From contig NZ_CP110848.1 in the NCBI RefSeq assembly GCF_026240635.1, positions 3,801,741-3,865,740 of the forward strand: a stretch of DNA of 64,000 nucleotides, read 5' to 3'. Made by a program: the position numbers and the translations under genes. Below the pieces are notes generated by a model. It ran no database searches and was not told where the DNA came from. It saw only the letters and a list, made by a program, of their open reading frames with translations. Source of the stretch: Trichothermofontia sichuanensis B231. Lineage in GTDB: Bacteria; Cyanobacteriota; Cyanobacteriia; B231. Every line of letters begins with the position of its first letter. The first letter of the stretch is position 1. This document shows positions 43,585-52,929 of the stretch, piece after piece.

Positions 43585-46086
43585 ATGACTGCCCCGATCG
43601 ACCCTCCCCCAGATGCCCAACCAGCGACCGTCCCAGCCGATCTAGCCCAGGGACTCCAAGCCCTCAACCAAGGCGACTACCCCACCGCGATCGCCCACCT
43701 CGAAGCCCTCTGCCAAACCCTTCCCGCCAATCCCATCTTGGCACGGGCACAAATGGGACTTGCCCTCGCCTACGCCAAAACCGGTCGCGAAGCCGACGCC
43801 CTCATCCTCTGCCAATCCTTGCTCAACGATCCCGATCCAACCGTCAGCCAGTGGGCCGATCGCAACCTTACCACCCTGTATCTTGAATTCCCGGCCCTAT
43901 CTGCCTTTCCCATTGAGTCTCCTGCCCCGACTGAGGAAGCGACGCCCCCTGTCATAGATACTCCCCCCACAACCCTAGAACCCCCTAGGGATGCCACCGG
44001 CTTCGTTCCCCTGAGTAACGAGACGCCTGCCAAGCGCAAACGCCGCCCCAAACCCCTGGCTCGTCCGGCTGCCGCCGCGATTTCCCCGCCGATTGCGGCT
44101 CAACCAGAACCATCGCCAACCGCAACCCCACCCGCCCCCCTCCCTGGAGAGAGAGTCCCGATCGCACCCGCCCCCTCTGCATCAGTCCCCAAGGTAACAG
44201 ACCTACCCGATCGCCCACCCACGATCGCCTGGATAAACAGTCACCGGGCCAGCACTTGGCAACCCCTGCCCCCCCTGAATCCGCTGCCGATCTGGGTGGG
44301 AGAAATCCTGGCCACGATCGCCGTCCTTGGGCTGCTCCGGCTGCAATGCCAATGGATGCTAGTTCTGCTGCGCCAACTCTTCAATTTTCTGAATACCTGG
44401 GCTTATCGATTCAATAACTGGCTGGAGCTAGCTAATATCCCCGCTTGGCTGAGATTGCCAACCTTCGGCTCCCTGGGGTGGACCTATTTTGATCCGATCG
44501 GGCTGCTGGTGGGGATTAGCGGCCTACTCTTGCTTCTGTCTCCCTGGTTGCTCGATCTCCTCCTACGCGGGTTATACGGCCTGAAACCATTCCAACTGTC
44601 AGCCCTCCAAACCTACAGCCCCGAAGCCGTGCGCCTGCTACAACGGGTGGGGCGACAAATGGGCTGCGCGCCCCCTCGCCTTCACCTGTTGCCCACGACC
44701 GCCCCGCTGCTGCTGACCTACGGCTGTTTACCCCGCTTCAGCCGAATTGTGGTCAGCCAGGGATTACTCGATCAATTGACCGAGGAGGAAATCGCCACCC
44801 TGTATGCCGCCGAATTGGGCCACTGGCGATCGCGATCGCTGGGCCTCTTCTCCGGCCTACTGCTTATTTTGCAACTCCCCTTTAGCCTCTACGTGCTGGT
44901 TAGCCGCTGGGGCGATGCCCTCAGCTCAGGGCGATCGAGCCGGTTAGCCCTGCTCCGTTCCTGGGGAGCCGGTTTGTGTACCCTCATCGCCGCCCTAAGC
45001 TATGGCAGCTTTCGATTATTACGTCTGCCGCTGCTTATCCCAGCCCGTGGCCGGTTCCGCCACAGCGATCGCTTCGCCGCCAGCCTCACGGGTAACCCCA
45101 ATGCCCTGATCCGCGCCCTGATCAAAACAGCCCAGGGAATTACCGTGGCCACCTATCAAGCGGATGCGAACGGTCGCTATTTGCTCGAAGGGTTCGAGCC
45201 AGGGGTCCCGATCGCCGCCCGCCAAGCCTGGTTACTGAGCCACTGCCCCGATATCGAGAGCATCACCACCGTCCTAGCCTGGGACTGCGCCGACCCGGCC
45301 CGCACCTGGCTACCCATCAACCAAGCCCAGCCCCTGCTAGGGGTTCGCCTGCAACCCCTCATCCGCTATGCCCGTCGCTGGTCCCTCCTGCCCGAATTGG
45401 ATCTGCCCCAACCTCGCCCCCAACCCCTATCCCAGGCCGCCTTCCAAACCCTCCTCAGCCAAACAGCTCCCTGGCTTGGTGCGGGCATTGGCCTTTTCCT
45501 GGGGGCCTTCCTCTGGAGTATTGGCGGGATTGGCGAGGTCTTCCGTTGGGCGCCACTCGATTGGATGGCCGGCGATCGTGCCCTGTTGTGGGGATTTGGG
45601 CTGGTGGGTTGGGGGGCGGGCCTGTTCCTGCGTAGCCAGCAGCAATTTCCAGACGCTCAGGCCCAGCAACTGCCCAGCACCGGCCACCTCCAGCATCTGT
45701 GGCAACAGGTGCAAACAGCGCCCATGACCGGCCACCCCGCCCGTCTACAAGGAATTTTGCTGGGTCAATCGGGAACTGGCAATTGCCTGGGACAGCACCT
45801 CCTGCTGTACACCGCCGAAGGAGTCGTGAAACTCCATCTGACCACCGCGATCGGGGTCATCGGCAACCTGCTCCCGGCCCGCCGCCGTCTTCTAGCCACT
45901 GGCTACCAGCAAGCCGTAACGGTTCAGGGGTGGCTCCACCGGGGCGCATCCGTCTGGATGACCGTGGATTACCTGCGCTTGCCCCAAGGTAAAACCCTGT
46001 CAAGCTATCCCACGATCGCCACAACCCTCACGGTTTTCCTCCTGCTGCTCTGGGGCACGATCACGATCGCCCGCGGTCAGGGGTAA
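43585..46086 (+). CDS. M48-type membrane protein with TPR-like start and lost HExxH
   Basis: The 833-residue protein has an N-terminal TPR-like helical pair (GLQALNQGDYPTAIAHLEALCQTLP), a proline-rich linker, several membrane segments, and an M48-type domain. At about residue 408 the usual zinc motif HExxH appears as AELGH (LTEEEIATLYAAELGHW), so the first zinc ligand is missing and it is probably not an active metalloprotease. The rest, with two more hydrophobic blocks and a C-terminal LTTAIGVIGNLLPARRR region, fits related cyanobacterial proteins. It may be a scaffolding pseudo-protease; the change is visible in the sequence, the role is inferred. Confidence 0.72.
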   Translation: MTAPIDPPPDAQPATVPADLAQGLQALNQGDYPTAIAHLEALCQTLPANPILARAQMGLALAYAKTGREADALILCQSLLNDPDPTVSQWADRNLTTLYLEFPALSAFPIESPAPTEEATPPVIDTPPTTLEPPRDATGFVPLSNETPAKRKRRPKPLARPAAAAISPPIAAQPEPSPTATPPAPLPGERVPIAPAPSASVPKVTDLPDRPPTIAWINSHRASTWQPLPPLNPLPIWVGEILATIAVLGLLRLQCQWMLVLLRQLFNFLNTWAYRFNNWLELANIPAWLRLPTFGSLGWTYFDPIGLLVGISGLLLLLSPWLLDLLLRGLYGLKPFQLSALQTYSPEAVRLLQRVGRQMGCAPPRLHLLPTTAPLLLTYGCLPRFSRIVVSQGLLDQLTEEEIATLYAAELGHWRSRSLGLFSGLLLILQLPFSLYVLVSRWGDALSSGRSSRLALLRSWGAGLCTLIAALSYGSFRLLRLPLLIPARGRFRHSDRFAASLTGNPNALIRALIKTAQGITVATYQADANGRYLLEGFEPGVPIAARQAWLLSHCPDIESITTVLAWDCADPARTWLPINQAQPLLGVRLQPLIRYARRWSLLPELDLPQPRPQPLSQAAFQTLLSQTAPWLGAGIGLFLGAFLWSIGGIGEVFRWAPLDWMAGDRALLWGFGLVGWGAGLFLRSQQQFPDAQAQQLPSTGHLQHLWQQVQTAPMTGHPARLQGILLGQSGTGNCLGQHLLLYTAEGVVKLHLTTAIGVIGNLLPARRRLLATGYQQAVTVQGWLHRGASVWMTVDYLRLPQGKTLSSYPTIATTLTVFLLLLWGTITIARGQG

Positions 46087-46888
46087 GCTCCCCCCATCGC
46101 CACCCAACACCTCCTATCCCCAGCCACTTGAGTTCCGGGTTCCCGGCATTGTCTCCTTTACAGAAAGATGTTACATTTCTTTACGTCATCCCCACAGGAG
46201 GGTTAACCCTGCTGTTTCCGGGTAAGGCTTTTAACATCAGTGGCCCCTGCTAGCGGATGCCGATTCCCCAGAGAGGTCTTGGGGCTGGTGTACTGCCTGC
46301 CCTAACCGAGCGGTAAGATGGGAAAAATGTCACGTTAGCTTGATTGCCAGATTCGATCAGTAAGGGGCATCCGTCTGTTACAGTAATAAACTGGGTTGGA
46401 TTTCTCGATAGCGGGAAGTACTTGATTTCGGCGATAGTCTAGCCGTCTATTCCCTAGTACCTGATCGAGGCTGAGAGCAGCGTTATTCAATACACAGTTT
46501 TAACAAGGTTTTTTAGATACCTGAACATGATAATGTTAGGAACAGGCAGATATTTTGAGGCGGACCAGTACGCATTGCAAGTCACCTGTCCACAGGATTT
46601 AGGGCCTCGTACTGGGAACGGTAAACTAGGAACGGCAGAGGGATGCCTGTTTTTTCTAGTAAACCCACGCCTGCATCCGGCCTTGATGCCTTTGATAGCA
46701 GTGGGCTTTTGGCAAGCTTGTATCGAGACTTTTCAATGAAACGGTTTAATTGGCCTTATGGAAAAACGTGACGGGTGGCATTAGCTATCTAGGACTGGTT
46801 GGATAAGATTGCGACATGCCTACGGCATCACCTAACGCTCATAACCTATTCACCTGCATGGACATTCAAACTGGGAGGTATCTTTAGT
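46087..46888. other. 800-bp non-coding region upstream of the RNA-binding protein gene
   Basis: I see no gene that I can support; a 70-codon frame at 46527 lacks a ribosome site and motifs. Between 46664 and 46710 is a loose CCCAC...GTGGG pairing followed by CTTTT that could end a small RNA, but pairing is interrupted. Cyanobacterial rbp genes have long, cold-responsive leaders, so the last 150-200 bases may be leader. Confidence 0.35.
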
Positions 46889-47356
46889 ATGTCAGTCCGT
46901 CTCTACGTTGGTAATCTGCCTAAAGAACTGGAACGTCAGGAGCTGGAAGCTGTCTTTGCCGAGACTGAAACCGTTTCTACTAAGGTGATTACCGATCGCA
47001 AAACAGGTAAGTGCCGGGGCTTTGGCTTTGTGACGGTAAAAACGGATGAAGAGGCGGATCAACTGATTGAGAAGTTCAACGGCCACCTGATCCACGAGAA
47101 TCCGATCAAAATTGAAAAAGCGCTACCTCGTGCCACCAAGGCGAAACCAGAGGCACAGGAGTCGGTGGCCAGTACGGCCAATAACAGTGGAGGGGGTGGG
47201 AATAGCAGCCGCCGCAGCAAGGGTAAATCTTCGCGTCGAGGGGGAAGCACTGGCGGTGCCAGTCAGGATACGGGCGTGGCTCAACCCGATCCCCGTTGGG
47301 CACAGGAGCTAGAAAAGCTTAAGGAACTGTTGGCTGCCCAGACTGCTAATTCCTGA
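46889..47356 (+). CDS. RRM-type RNA-binding protein, cyanobacterial Rbp family
   Basis: The 155-residue protein has a single RNA recognition motif: RNP2 as LYVGNL near the start, and RNP1 as CRGFGFVTV near residue 47. A glycine/serine/arginine-rich linker (NSGGGGNSSRRSKGKSSRRGG) and a C-terminal WAQELEKLKELLAAQ helix follow. Rbp proteins bind mRNA and are often cold-induced; some take part in localising photosystem mRNAs. GGAGGT eleven bases before the ATG selects the start at 46889. A longer upstream reading is not supported. Confidence 0.9.
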   Translation: MSVRLYVGNLPKELERQELEAVFAETETVSTKVITDRKTGKCRGFGFVTVKTDEEADQLIEKFNGHLIHENPIKIEKALPRATKAKPEAQESVASTANNSGGGGNSSRRSKGKSSRRGGSTGGASQDTGVAQPDPRWAQELEKLKELLAAQTANS

Positions 47357-47392
47357 GCGCTAACCCATCGGGTTCATGAACAGGAGTGAGAC

Positions 47393-48391
47393 TTGGGATC
47401 CCCCCATCCGACGATTTTAGTGACCGGGGGAGCTGGTTATATTGGCTCCCATGCCGTTCTGGCCCTCAAGGCAGCGGGCTACGATGTGATCGTTCTCGAT
47501 AATCTGGTGTATGGGCATCGGGAACTGGTCGAATCAGTTCTTCAGGTGGAACTGGTGGTCGGCGATACCAACGATCGTGCCTTGTTGAATGCGTTGTTTG
47601 CCCAGCGCCCGATCGCGGCAGTGCTGCACTTTGCTGCCTATGCCTATGTGGGTGAATCGGTCCTGGCTCCCGCTAAGTATTACCGCAACAATGTGGTGGG
47701 TACGTTGACCCTCCTGGAGGCCATGCAGGCGGCGGGGGTTTCAGCCCTGGTGTTCTCCTCCACCTGTGCCACCTATGGCGAGCCAAGTGTAGTGCCTATT
47801 CCGGAAGATCATCCCCAAGCCCCCATCAATCCCTATGGACGCTCGAAGTGGATGGTGGAGCAGATCTTAAACGATTTTGCAGAAGCCTATGGGTTGCGAT
47901 CGGTGCAGTTTCGGTATTTCAATGCAGCGGGGGCTGATCCCCAGGGGCGCCTGGGGGAAGATCATGATCCAGAGACCCATTTGATGCCGCTGCTGCTGCT
48001 GACTGCCCTGGGAAAACGGGAGTCAGTCTCGCTCTTTGGCACGGACTATCCCACCGCAGATGGGACCTGTATCCGCGACTATATTCATGTGAGTGACTTG
48101 GCAATGGCCCATGTCCTGGGACTGGAATATCTGCTGGCGGGGGGTAAAACTATGGCGGTCAATTTGGGTAACGGCCATGGGTTTTCGGTGCGCGAGGTGA
48201 TTGAGATGGCTCGCCAGGTAACCCAGCGCCCGATTACGGTGATTGAGTCAGCCCGACGACCGGGGGATCCACCGGTTCTGGTGGGCAGTAGTGACAAGGC
48301 GCGACAAGTATTGGGTTGGCAACCTCAATACAGCGATCTGCAAACGATTATTGAACATGCATGGCAGTGGCACCAAAAACGTCATGCTTAG
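47393..48391 (+). CDS. galE: UDP-glucose 4-epimerase
   Basis: The 332-residue short-chain dehydrogenase interconverts UDP-glucose and UDP-galactose. It has the NAD motif VTGGAGYIGSHAVLAL, the conserved YHFAA-like LHFAAYAYVGESV, active-site NPYGRSKWMVEQ (Y-x-x-x-K), and FRYFNAAGADPQGRLGEDHDPETHL. The start is a TTG at 47393, with AGGAG six bases upstream; no suitable ATG precedes the NAD motif. It probably supplies sugars for polysaccharides. Confidence 0.94.
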   Translation: MGSPHPTILVTGGAGYIGSHAVLALKAAGYDVIVLDNLVYGHRELVESVLQVELVVGDTNDRALLNALFAQRPIAAVLHFAAYAYVGESVLAPAKYYRNNVVGTLTLLEAMQAAGVSALVFSSTCATYGEPSVVPIPEDHPQAPINPYGRSKWMVEQILNDFAEAYGLRSVQFRYFNAAGADPQGRLGEDHDPETHLMPLLLLTALGKRESVSLFGTDYPTADGTCIRDYIHVSDLAMAHVLGLEYLLAGGKTMAVNLGNGHGFSVREVIEMARQVTQRPITVIESARRPGDPPVLVGSSDKARQVLGWQPQYSDLQTIIEHAWQWHQKRHA

Positions 48392-48566
48392 GGTCAGTCC
48401 TGTATTGAGGTGTCTCTCAGGAATCCGTGCTGCGAAGGGAGGGGGGCGTCCAAACGGGGGCTTGAGGTGTTAGGCTTTTTGTCTGGACTTGACCCAATGC
48501 GATATTCGCTAGCGGCAAGCGCTTCCTTCCATCAGCAAGCTGTTAATTCCACCCAGGGGCCAGGTT

Positions 48567-49514
48567 GTGACACGGTTGATTCCTGTAATCCAAACTATCA
48601 TTTGGCTACCGATCGGGACGATCGCGGCTGCTGACGCAGCTACTGACGCGGTGATGGCTTCCCCAATCAAAACCACCTTAACTGTGGGACAGGCATTTGT
48701 CCTAGGTCTGATCCAGGGGCTAACGGAGTTTTTGCCGATCAGTAGCACGGCCCATCTAAAAGTCGTCCCCGTGGTATTGGGCTGGGGTGATCCGGGGGTT
48801 GCCTTTACAGCGGTGATCCAACTGGGCAGCATTGTGGCGGTGATTAGTTATTTCTGGCGAGATCTTGTCCACATTAGCCGTGGCAGTCTGCGTGCTCTAC
48901 TTACCCATAAGTATCAAACCCTGGAATTTCGGATGGCGGTGGGGATTGTCCTCGGAACATTGCCGATCGTGGTGGCAGGTATCCTGATCAAGGTGTTAAT
49001 CCCTGATTTTGATCGCTCCCCTTTGCGTAGCTTGGGGGCGATCGCGGGAGCCTCGATCGTCATGTCCCTGCTGCTAGCTGCGACCGAAAAGTGGGGCGCT
49101 CACCAGCGGAAAATGGCGACTCTGACGGTACGGGATGGCGTGAGTATGGGGCTAGCCCAGGCCCTGGCTCTGATTCCGGGGGTGTCTCGTTCCGGTTCTA
49201 CGCTTACGGCTGGGTTAGCGATCGGTCTCCAGCGGGCCGCGGCAGCCCGATTTTCGTTCTTGCTGGGGATTCCGGCTATTACCCTAGCTGGGGTGGTGGA
49301 ATTACTGGGCGTGCTTAAGGATCATCCCAATGGCGGTAGTCTGCTGGTCTTAGCCGTCGGCGTGATTTCGTCCACCATTTTTTCCTACCTGGCGATCGCC
49401 TGGTTACTGCGCTACCTACAAAACCACAATACTTGGGTCTTCGTCTGGTATCGCTTGATCTTTGGTAGCCTCATCCTCTTGGGGATAGCCTTGGGGATTC
49501 TTGGCAATCGTTAA
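48567..49514 (+). CDS. uppP: Undecaprenyl-diphosphatase
   Basis: The 315-residue membrane enzyme recycles the lipid carrier for peptidoglycan by dephosphorylating undecaprenyl diphosphate. Motifs: QGLTEFLPISSTAHL (with E-x-x-x-P-I-S-S-T-x-H) and PGVSRSGSTLTAGLAIG, each on a loop between helices, seven or eight of which are visible. A GTG at 48567 gives an N-terminal extension seen in cyanobacterial homologues; an ATG at 48654 is possible. Confidence 0.94.
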   Translation: MTRLIPVIQTIIWLPIGTIAAADAATDAVMASPIKTTLTVGQAFVLGLIQGLTEFLPISSTAHLKVVPVVLGWGDPGVAFTAVIQLGSIVAVISYFWRDLVHISRGSLRALLTHKYQTLEFRMAVGIVLGTLPIVVAGILIKVLIPDFDRSPLRSLGAIAGASIVMSLLLAATEKWGAHQRKMATLTVRDGVSMGLAQALALIPGVSRSGSTLTAGLAIGLQRAAAARFSFLLGIPAITLAGVVELLGVLKDHPNGGSLLVLAVGVISSTIFSYLAIAWLLRYLQNHNTWVFVWYRLIFGSLILLGIALGILGNR

Positions 49515-49587
49515 ATTTCGGGTTGTTTCACTGTCTAGTCGATTATTTCTATAATGAGAGTGTAAATAAATGTAAATGCTTCTCATC

Positions 49588-50286
49588 ATGCCTCTCTTCA
49601 ACCTCGAAACGATCGCCACCCAACTGGAAAGCGAAAACTCCCGTGACCGGATGTTAGCGTTGGTTTCCCTACGGGATGTCCCTGCCGAGGAAGCTGTGCC
49701 CCTGATTAAGAAAGTCTTGACGGATGAAAGCTTACAGGTTCGCTCGATGGCCGTTTTTGCCCTAGGGATTAAGCCAACGCCGGAATGTTTGCCCCTATTA
49801 GCCCAATTACTTGGCAGCGATACTGACTATGGAGTACGGGCTGCTGCCGCTGGTGCCTTGGGCTATCTGGGCGATCGTCAAGCCTTCGAGCCATTGGTCC
49901 GTGCCTTTTACGAAGATACGGAATGGCTCGTGCGCTTTAGTGCCGCCGTTGCCCTTGGCAATCTTCAGGACCCCCGCGCCCAGACTGTCCTAGTGGAAGC
50001 GCTCGATAGTGAAGATGTCGTCATTCAACAGGCCGCGATCGCGGCGATCGGAGAAATTCGTGCCCTGGATGCCGTCGAGGCCATTCTCAAGTTTGCCCAA
50101 TCCGAAGACTGGCTTACCCGTCAGCGTTTAGCCGAAGCCCTAGGCCATCTCCCTAGTCCCAAAAGTGTAGCAGCCCTCCGGTATCTTGCTAAAGATAACC
50201 ACCCCCAGGTGAGGGCAGCCGCCACCTTCTCGCTCGAACGCTTGGAGGGCGAGCGCGAGCGCTTGGAAAGCGAGAATAGGGAATAG
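49588..50286 (+). CDS. HEAT-repeat protein, NblB-like
   Basis: The 232-residue protein is a series of five to six HEAT repeats (ENSRDRMLALVSLRDVPAEEAVPLIKKVL, YGVRAAAAGALGYLGDRQAFEPLVRAF, WLVRFSAAVALGNLQDPRAQTVLVEAL, VVIQQAAIAAIGEIRA). Its start, MPLFNLETIATQLESENSRDRMLALVSL, resembles NblB, which takes part in phycobilisome breakdown, and the bilin-lyase-like HEAT group. Symbol is withheld since lyase-like and NblB proteins look alike. ATG 49588 begins the conserved start. A charged GERERLESENRE tail ends it. Confidence 0.75.
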   Translation: MPLFNLETIATQLESENSRDRMLALVSLRDVPAEEAVPLIKKVLTDESLQVRSMAVFALGIKPTPECLPLLAQLLGSDTDYGVRAAAAGALGYLGDRQAFEPLVRAFYEDTEWLVRFSAAVALGNLQDPRAQTVLVEALDSEDVVIQQAAIAAIGEIRALDAVEAILKFAQSEDWLTRQRLAEALGHLPSPKSVAALRYLAKDNHPQVRAAATFSLERLEGERERLESENRE

Positions 50287-50415
50287 ATGTCAACTTTCTA
50301 GCGGAGGGGAGGGACGGCTGGTGCAGCAGACAAGTGCAGCACACTGTATCGCAGTACATTTACATAATTAATCGGGATGATGTACAGCCTTTACCTCAAT
50401 CATAAAGTCCAGCTT

Positions 50416-50522
50416 TATAGTCATTGCCATTTAGGCTGAAACAGCCCCCTCACCCCCAGCCCCTCTCCCAGAACGGGAGAGGGGATCGAAGAACCGTATC
50501 GTTCTTATTTGGATTGACCATA
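50416..50522. mobile_element. TATAG-ended MITE-like element, copy 3 (107 bp)
   Basis: Left end TATAGTCATTGCCATTTAGG; right end complement TATGGTCAATCCAAATAAGA. The interior holds CTGAAACAGCCCCCTCACC and the CTCTCCCAGAACGGGAGAGG palindrome. Same length as the copy at 58055-58161. The right end supplies the codons for the final YGQSK and stop of the minus-strand Uma2 remnant. A reverse copy of the GTAAAGGCTGTA motif (50383-50394) lies just outside. Confidence 0.7.
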
Positions 50523-51305
50523 GCTGCGGGTAGTGGGTTGAAACTGAGTCATTAACCAGGCCCCCACCTGTGACTGATCATCAGTACGACTTTGTTGTAA
50601 CGCTTGGTCTAAAATCGCAATTGCCAACCCAGGAAACACGCGGGAAACCTCAATGCGTTGACTCCCACGATCGCTCATCTGGTAGGCCAATACCTCCGCT
50701 GTTTCCACCTTCACAATCCAATATTCAGCAATTCCCATGTCTTCATAGAGCACTCGTTTTACTGTGCGATCGTCGAGTAGGGAGGACTTCGCCACTTCCA
50801 CAACCAGATCCGGCACAGGATACTGATCAAGATTCACGACATCCGTACCACTGGGAATAGCCTTGGCCTTGGTACCCACGTAATAGGCTAAGTCTGGTTG
50901 AAATTCGGCATACCCCGTTTTACGAAAAGAACGGTTCTTCTGGGATTTTGGGGTAAGCAGTATCAGCAGCTACAAATAAACGATCGCAAATGCTGAGTTT
51001 ATGGTGGGGGCGCGTAGCGCCCCCACCATAAACTCAGAAGAGCCAAAAGAACAGTTATCCAAAACCGTGAACGGAATGCCTTTTAAAATGCCATAGAGGT
51101 TGATGGCTAGGGCAATAACCCCATGATCTTGACTGTGGTCAAAGCCTACGGATACCTGCATTTCTAATCGCATCTGGCCATGACAATAGTAGCCCTTTGA
51201 CTTGCCATAGGCTGGGTCATCCACAATCTGGAGGAATTCTGCCCAGGTGGCCGGTATCCAGGTGTCACTGGGAACCAAGGTGGGAGAGGGGGGGGTGGGA
51301 GTCAT
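50505..51305 (-). pseudogene. Uma2 family gene interrupted by the 112-bp MITE
   Basis: The N-terminal part (51305 down to 51045) reads TWAEFLQIVDDPAYGKSKGYYCHGQMRLEM and LDNCSF, the usual Uma2 start. The C-terminal part (50932 down to 50505) carries RKTGYAEFQPDLAYYVGTK, VPDLVVEVAKSSLLDD and LYEDMGIAEYWIV. Between them sits the element at 50933-51044, which ends the N-terminal frame. Removing element plus one 8-bp duplication (120 bp) joins LDNCSF to RKTGYAEF in frame. So this was an intact Uma2 gene until a recent insertion. The final YGQSK comes from another repeat. Confidence 0.88.
50933..51044 (+). mobile_element. 112-bp hairpin MITE, copy 2, with 8-bp target duplication
   Basis: Flanked by perfect AAAAGAAC at 50925-50932 and 51045-51052. 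Ends: GGTTCTTCTGGGATTTTGG left; complement of right end GGCTCTTCTGAGTTTATGG. The internal 21-bp perfect stem with 3-base loop is at 50993-51013 and 51017-51037, offset 60 as in the copy at 11104-11215. Non-hairpin halves of the two copies align without gaps but with many substitutions, so the copies are old relatives or come from different source elements. Confidence 0.92.
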
Positions 51306-51435
51306 ACCTGGGGAAGCACTATGTTTTAAGAGCTATGCTTATTGTATTCCCGTCAATTCAAGGGGCGATCGCCAGAGCGGGATCTAAGCATGAGGCTGTA
51401 AGCATAAGACTGAGTGTTGCCTAGGCAGTGGGTGA

Positions 51436-52665
51436 CTAATCCACGGGGGGCAACCCCGATCCCTTGGTCCGGCGGGATAAGCCACTCAACAGCGCGATCG
51501 CGATCGCAACTCCCCCTCCCACATAGAACACCCCTATTCCCGTCTGTCGCCACACCGGACCCAACAGCAGCGGCGAGATAAACTGACCTAGGGAAGAGCA
51601 GCCCGTCCCGATCGCTAACACCCCCGCCCGTTGCTGATTGGGAGCCAGATCCGATAGCACACTATAGAGATTTGGCATGATAATCCCAAAGCCTACCCCG
51701 AACAGGAGTGCCGTTAGCACAATCCAGGGCACAAACGTTAGGGTTGGAATGGTGATTAGCGTTAAGGCCATCAAGCCGAATCCTAGGGCGATCGCGTAGG
51801 TAGAGCCTAACCAGCTTGCCAATCGACTGGCTCCCACCGCCGAGATCACCGCTGCGCCAACCGCCCGTGAAGCCAGGATCAAACCATTGAGCAACGTATC
51901 GGCCCCGATCGCCGCCCGAAAATGCAGGGGTGCATAAATGATCACAATGTAAAAGAGAATCGAAGCCAGCCCCAACCCCAGGAACAGAACCAGCACCTGC
52001 GAGCGTTGCAAAGTTTGCCGTAATGCCTGCATTTGACCTAGGTGCACCGCAGCCGCCTGGGAGGCTGCAGGTTCACGCAGAATCCAGAGTGCCGCCACCG
52101 CCACCGGAATTCCCAAGCCATAAAGGGTGAAGGCCCACTGCCAACCCCAAGTCCGTCCGATCGCCCCGCTCAAGATCGGGAAAATAATCGTCGCCACCGA
52201 CAGGACACTGGTGGCATAGCCCATCAGCTTGGTGCGGGACTCGCCTTCATAGAGACTGCTCAATACCCCAATACTGGCTGCCGCAATCCCCGCACTGGCC
52301 ATCCCCACCAGTGCCCGCGACAGCAGCAAACTGGCAAAACTGGTCATATAGGCCCCGATCGCGCCAAACAGGGCATAGGCCAGCAGAGCGGGCACCAAAA
52401 CCTTCACCTTGCCAATCCGATCGGCCAGAATTCCCCATACTGGGCTGAAGAGAGCCGTTGTCAGCGTATGCATACTGACCAGTAGACCGGCCCAACGGGT
52501 ATCTATCTGGAGTGTAGTTACGATTTCCGGGAAAAGGGGCGTCACGATCGTCCCCGTAACACTGGTTAAGCTGCCCGCTGCTAACATCACCAGCAGGATC
52601 GGACGCTGTTCCGGTTTAATAAAATTGAAGTGTCCCTGGGGACGAAAGGTTTGGGGATCTGTCAT
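51436..52665 (-). CDS. MFS transporter, drug-efflux type
   Basis: The 409-residue protein has about 12 membrane helices. The MFS loop 2/3 motif GILADRIGKVKVLV is clear, and the motif C-like GSLTSVTGTIVTPLFPEI near the first helix suggests a DHA1-like exporter. Substrate is unknown. It lies divergent to the oxoamine-synthase-like gene, which might make its cargo, though divergent orientation is weak evidence. I use ATG 52665; a GTG at 52707 would add 14 residues. Confidence 0.82.
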   Translation of the reverse strand: MTDPQTFRPQGHFNFIKPEQRPILLVMLAAGSLTSVTGTIVTPLFPEIVTTLQIDTRWAGLLVSMHTLTTALFSPVWGILADRIGKVKVLVPALLAYALFGAIGAYMTSFASLLLSRALVGMASAGIAAASIGVLSSLYEGESRTKLMGYATSVLSVATIIFPILSGAIGRTWGWQWAFTLYGLGIPVAVAALWILREPAASQAAAVHLGQMQALRQTLQRSQVLVLFLGLGLASILFYIVIIYAPLHFRAAIGADTLLNGLILASRAVGAAVISAVGASRLASWLGSTYAIALGFGLMALTLITIPTLTFVPWIVLTALLFGVGFGIIMPNLYSVLSDLAPNQQRAGVLAIGTGCSSLGQFISPLLLGPVWRQTGIGVFYVGGGVAIAIALLSGLSRRTKGSGLPPVD

Positions 52666-52929
52666 ACGGGTGGGTGTCGATGACCGGGTTAGGGCGTGCT
52701 CAGTCACTCTTTGCGACTATACCTTAGCCACTGCCGACACAGCGACCCCCCAACAAGGTTACAGCGAGGTTAACCCAGCGATCGGAGCCTTGCAGCGAGT
52801 AATAGTCGGGCAATACGAACAGTTTATGCAACAATCTAAACAGTTTGCCGCGCTGCTAAACGGGAGTACTGAGGGACACCAAACCTGTCGCTGAATCGGC
52901 TGTCTAAACATCGGTCAATGGAGTAGATC

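Noticed and set aside
46527-46739. 70-codon plus-strand frame in the long gap before the RNA-binding protein
   Set aside because: No motif, no ribosome site and composition like the surrounding non-coding DNA.
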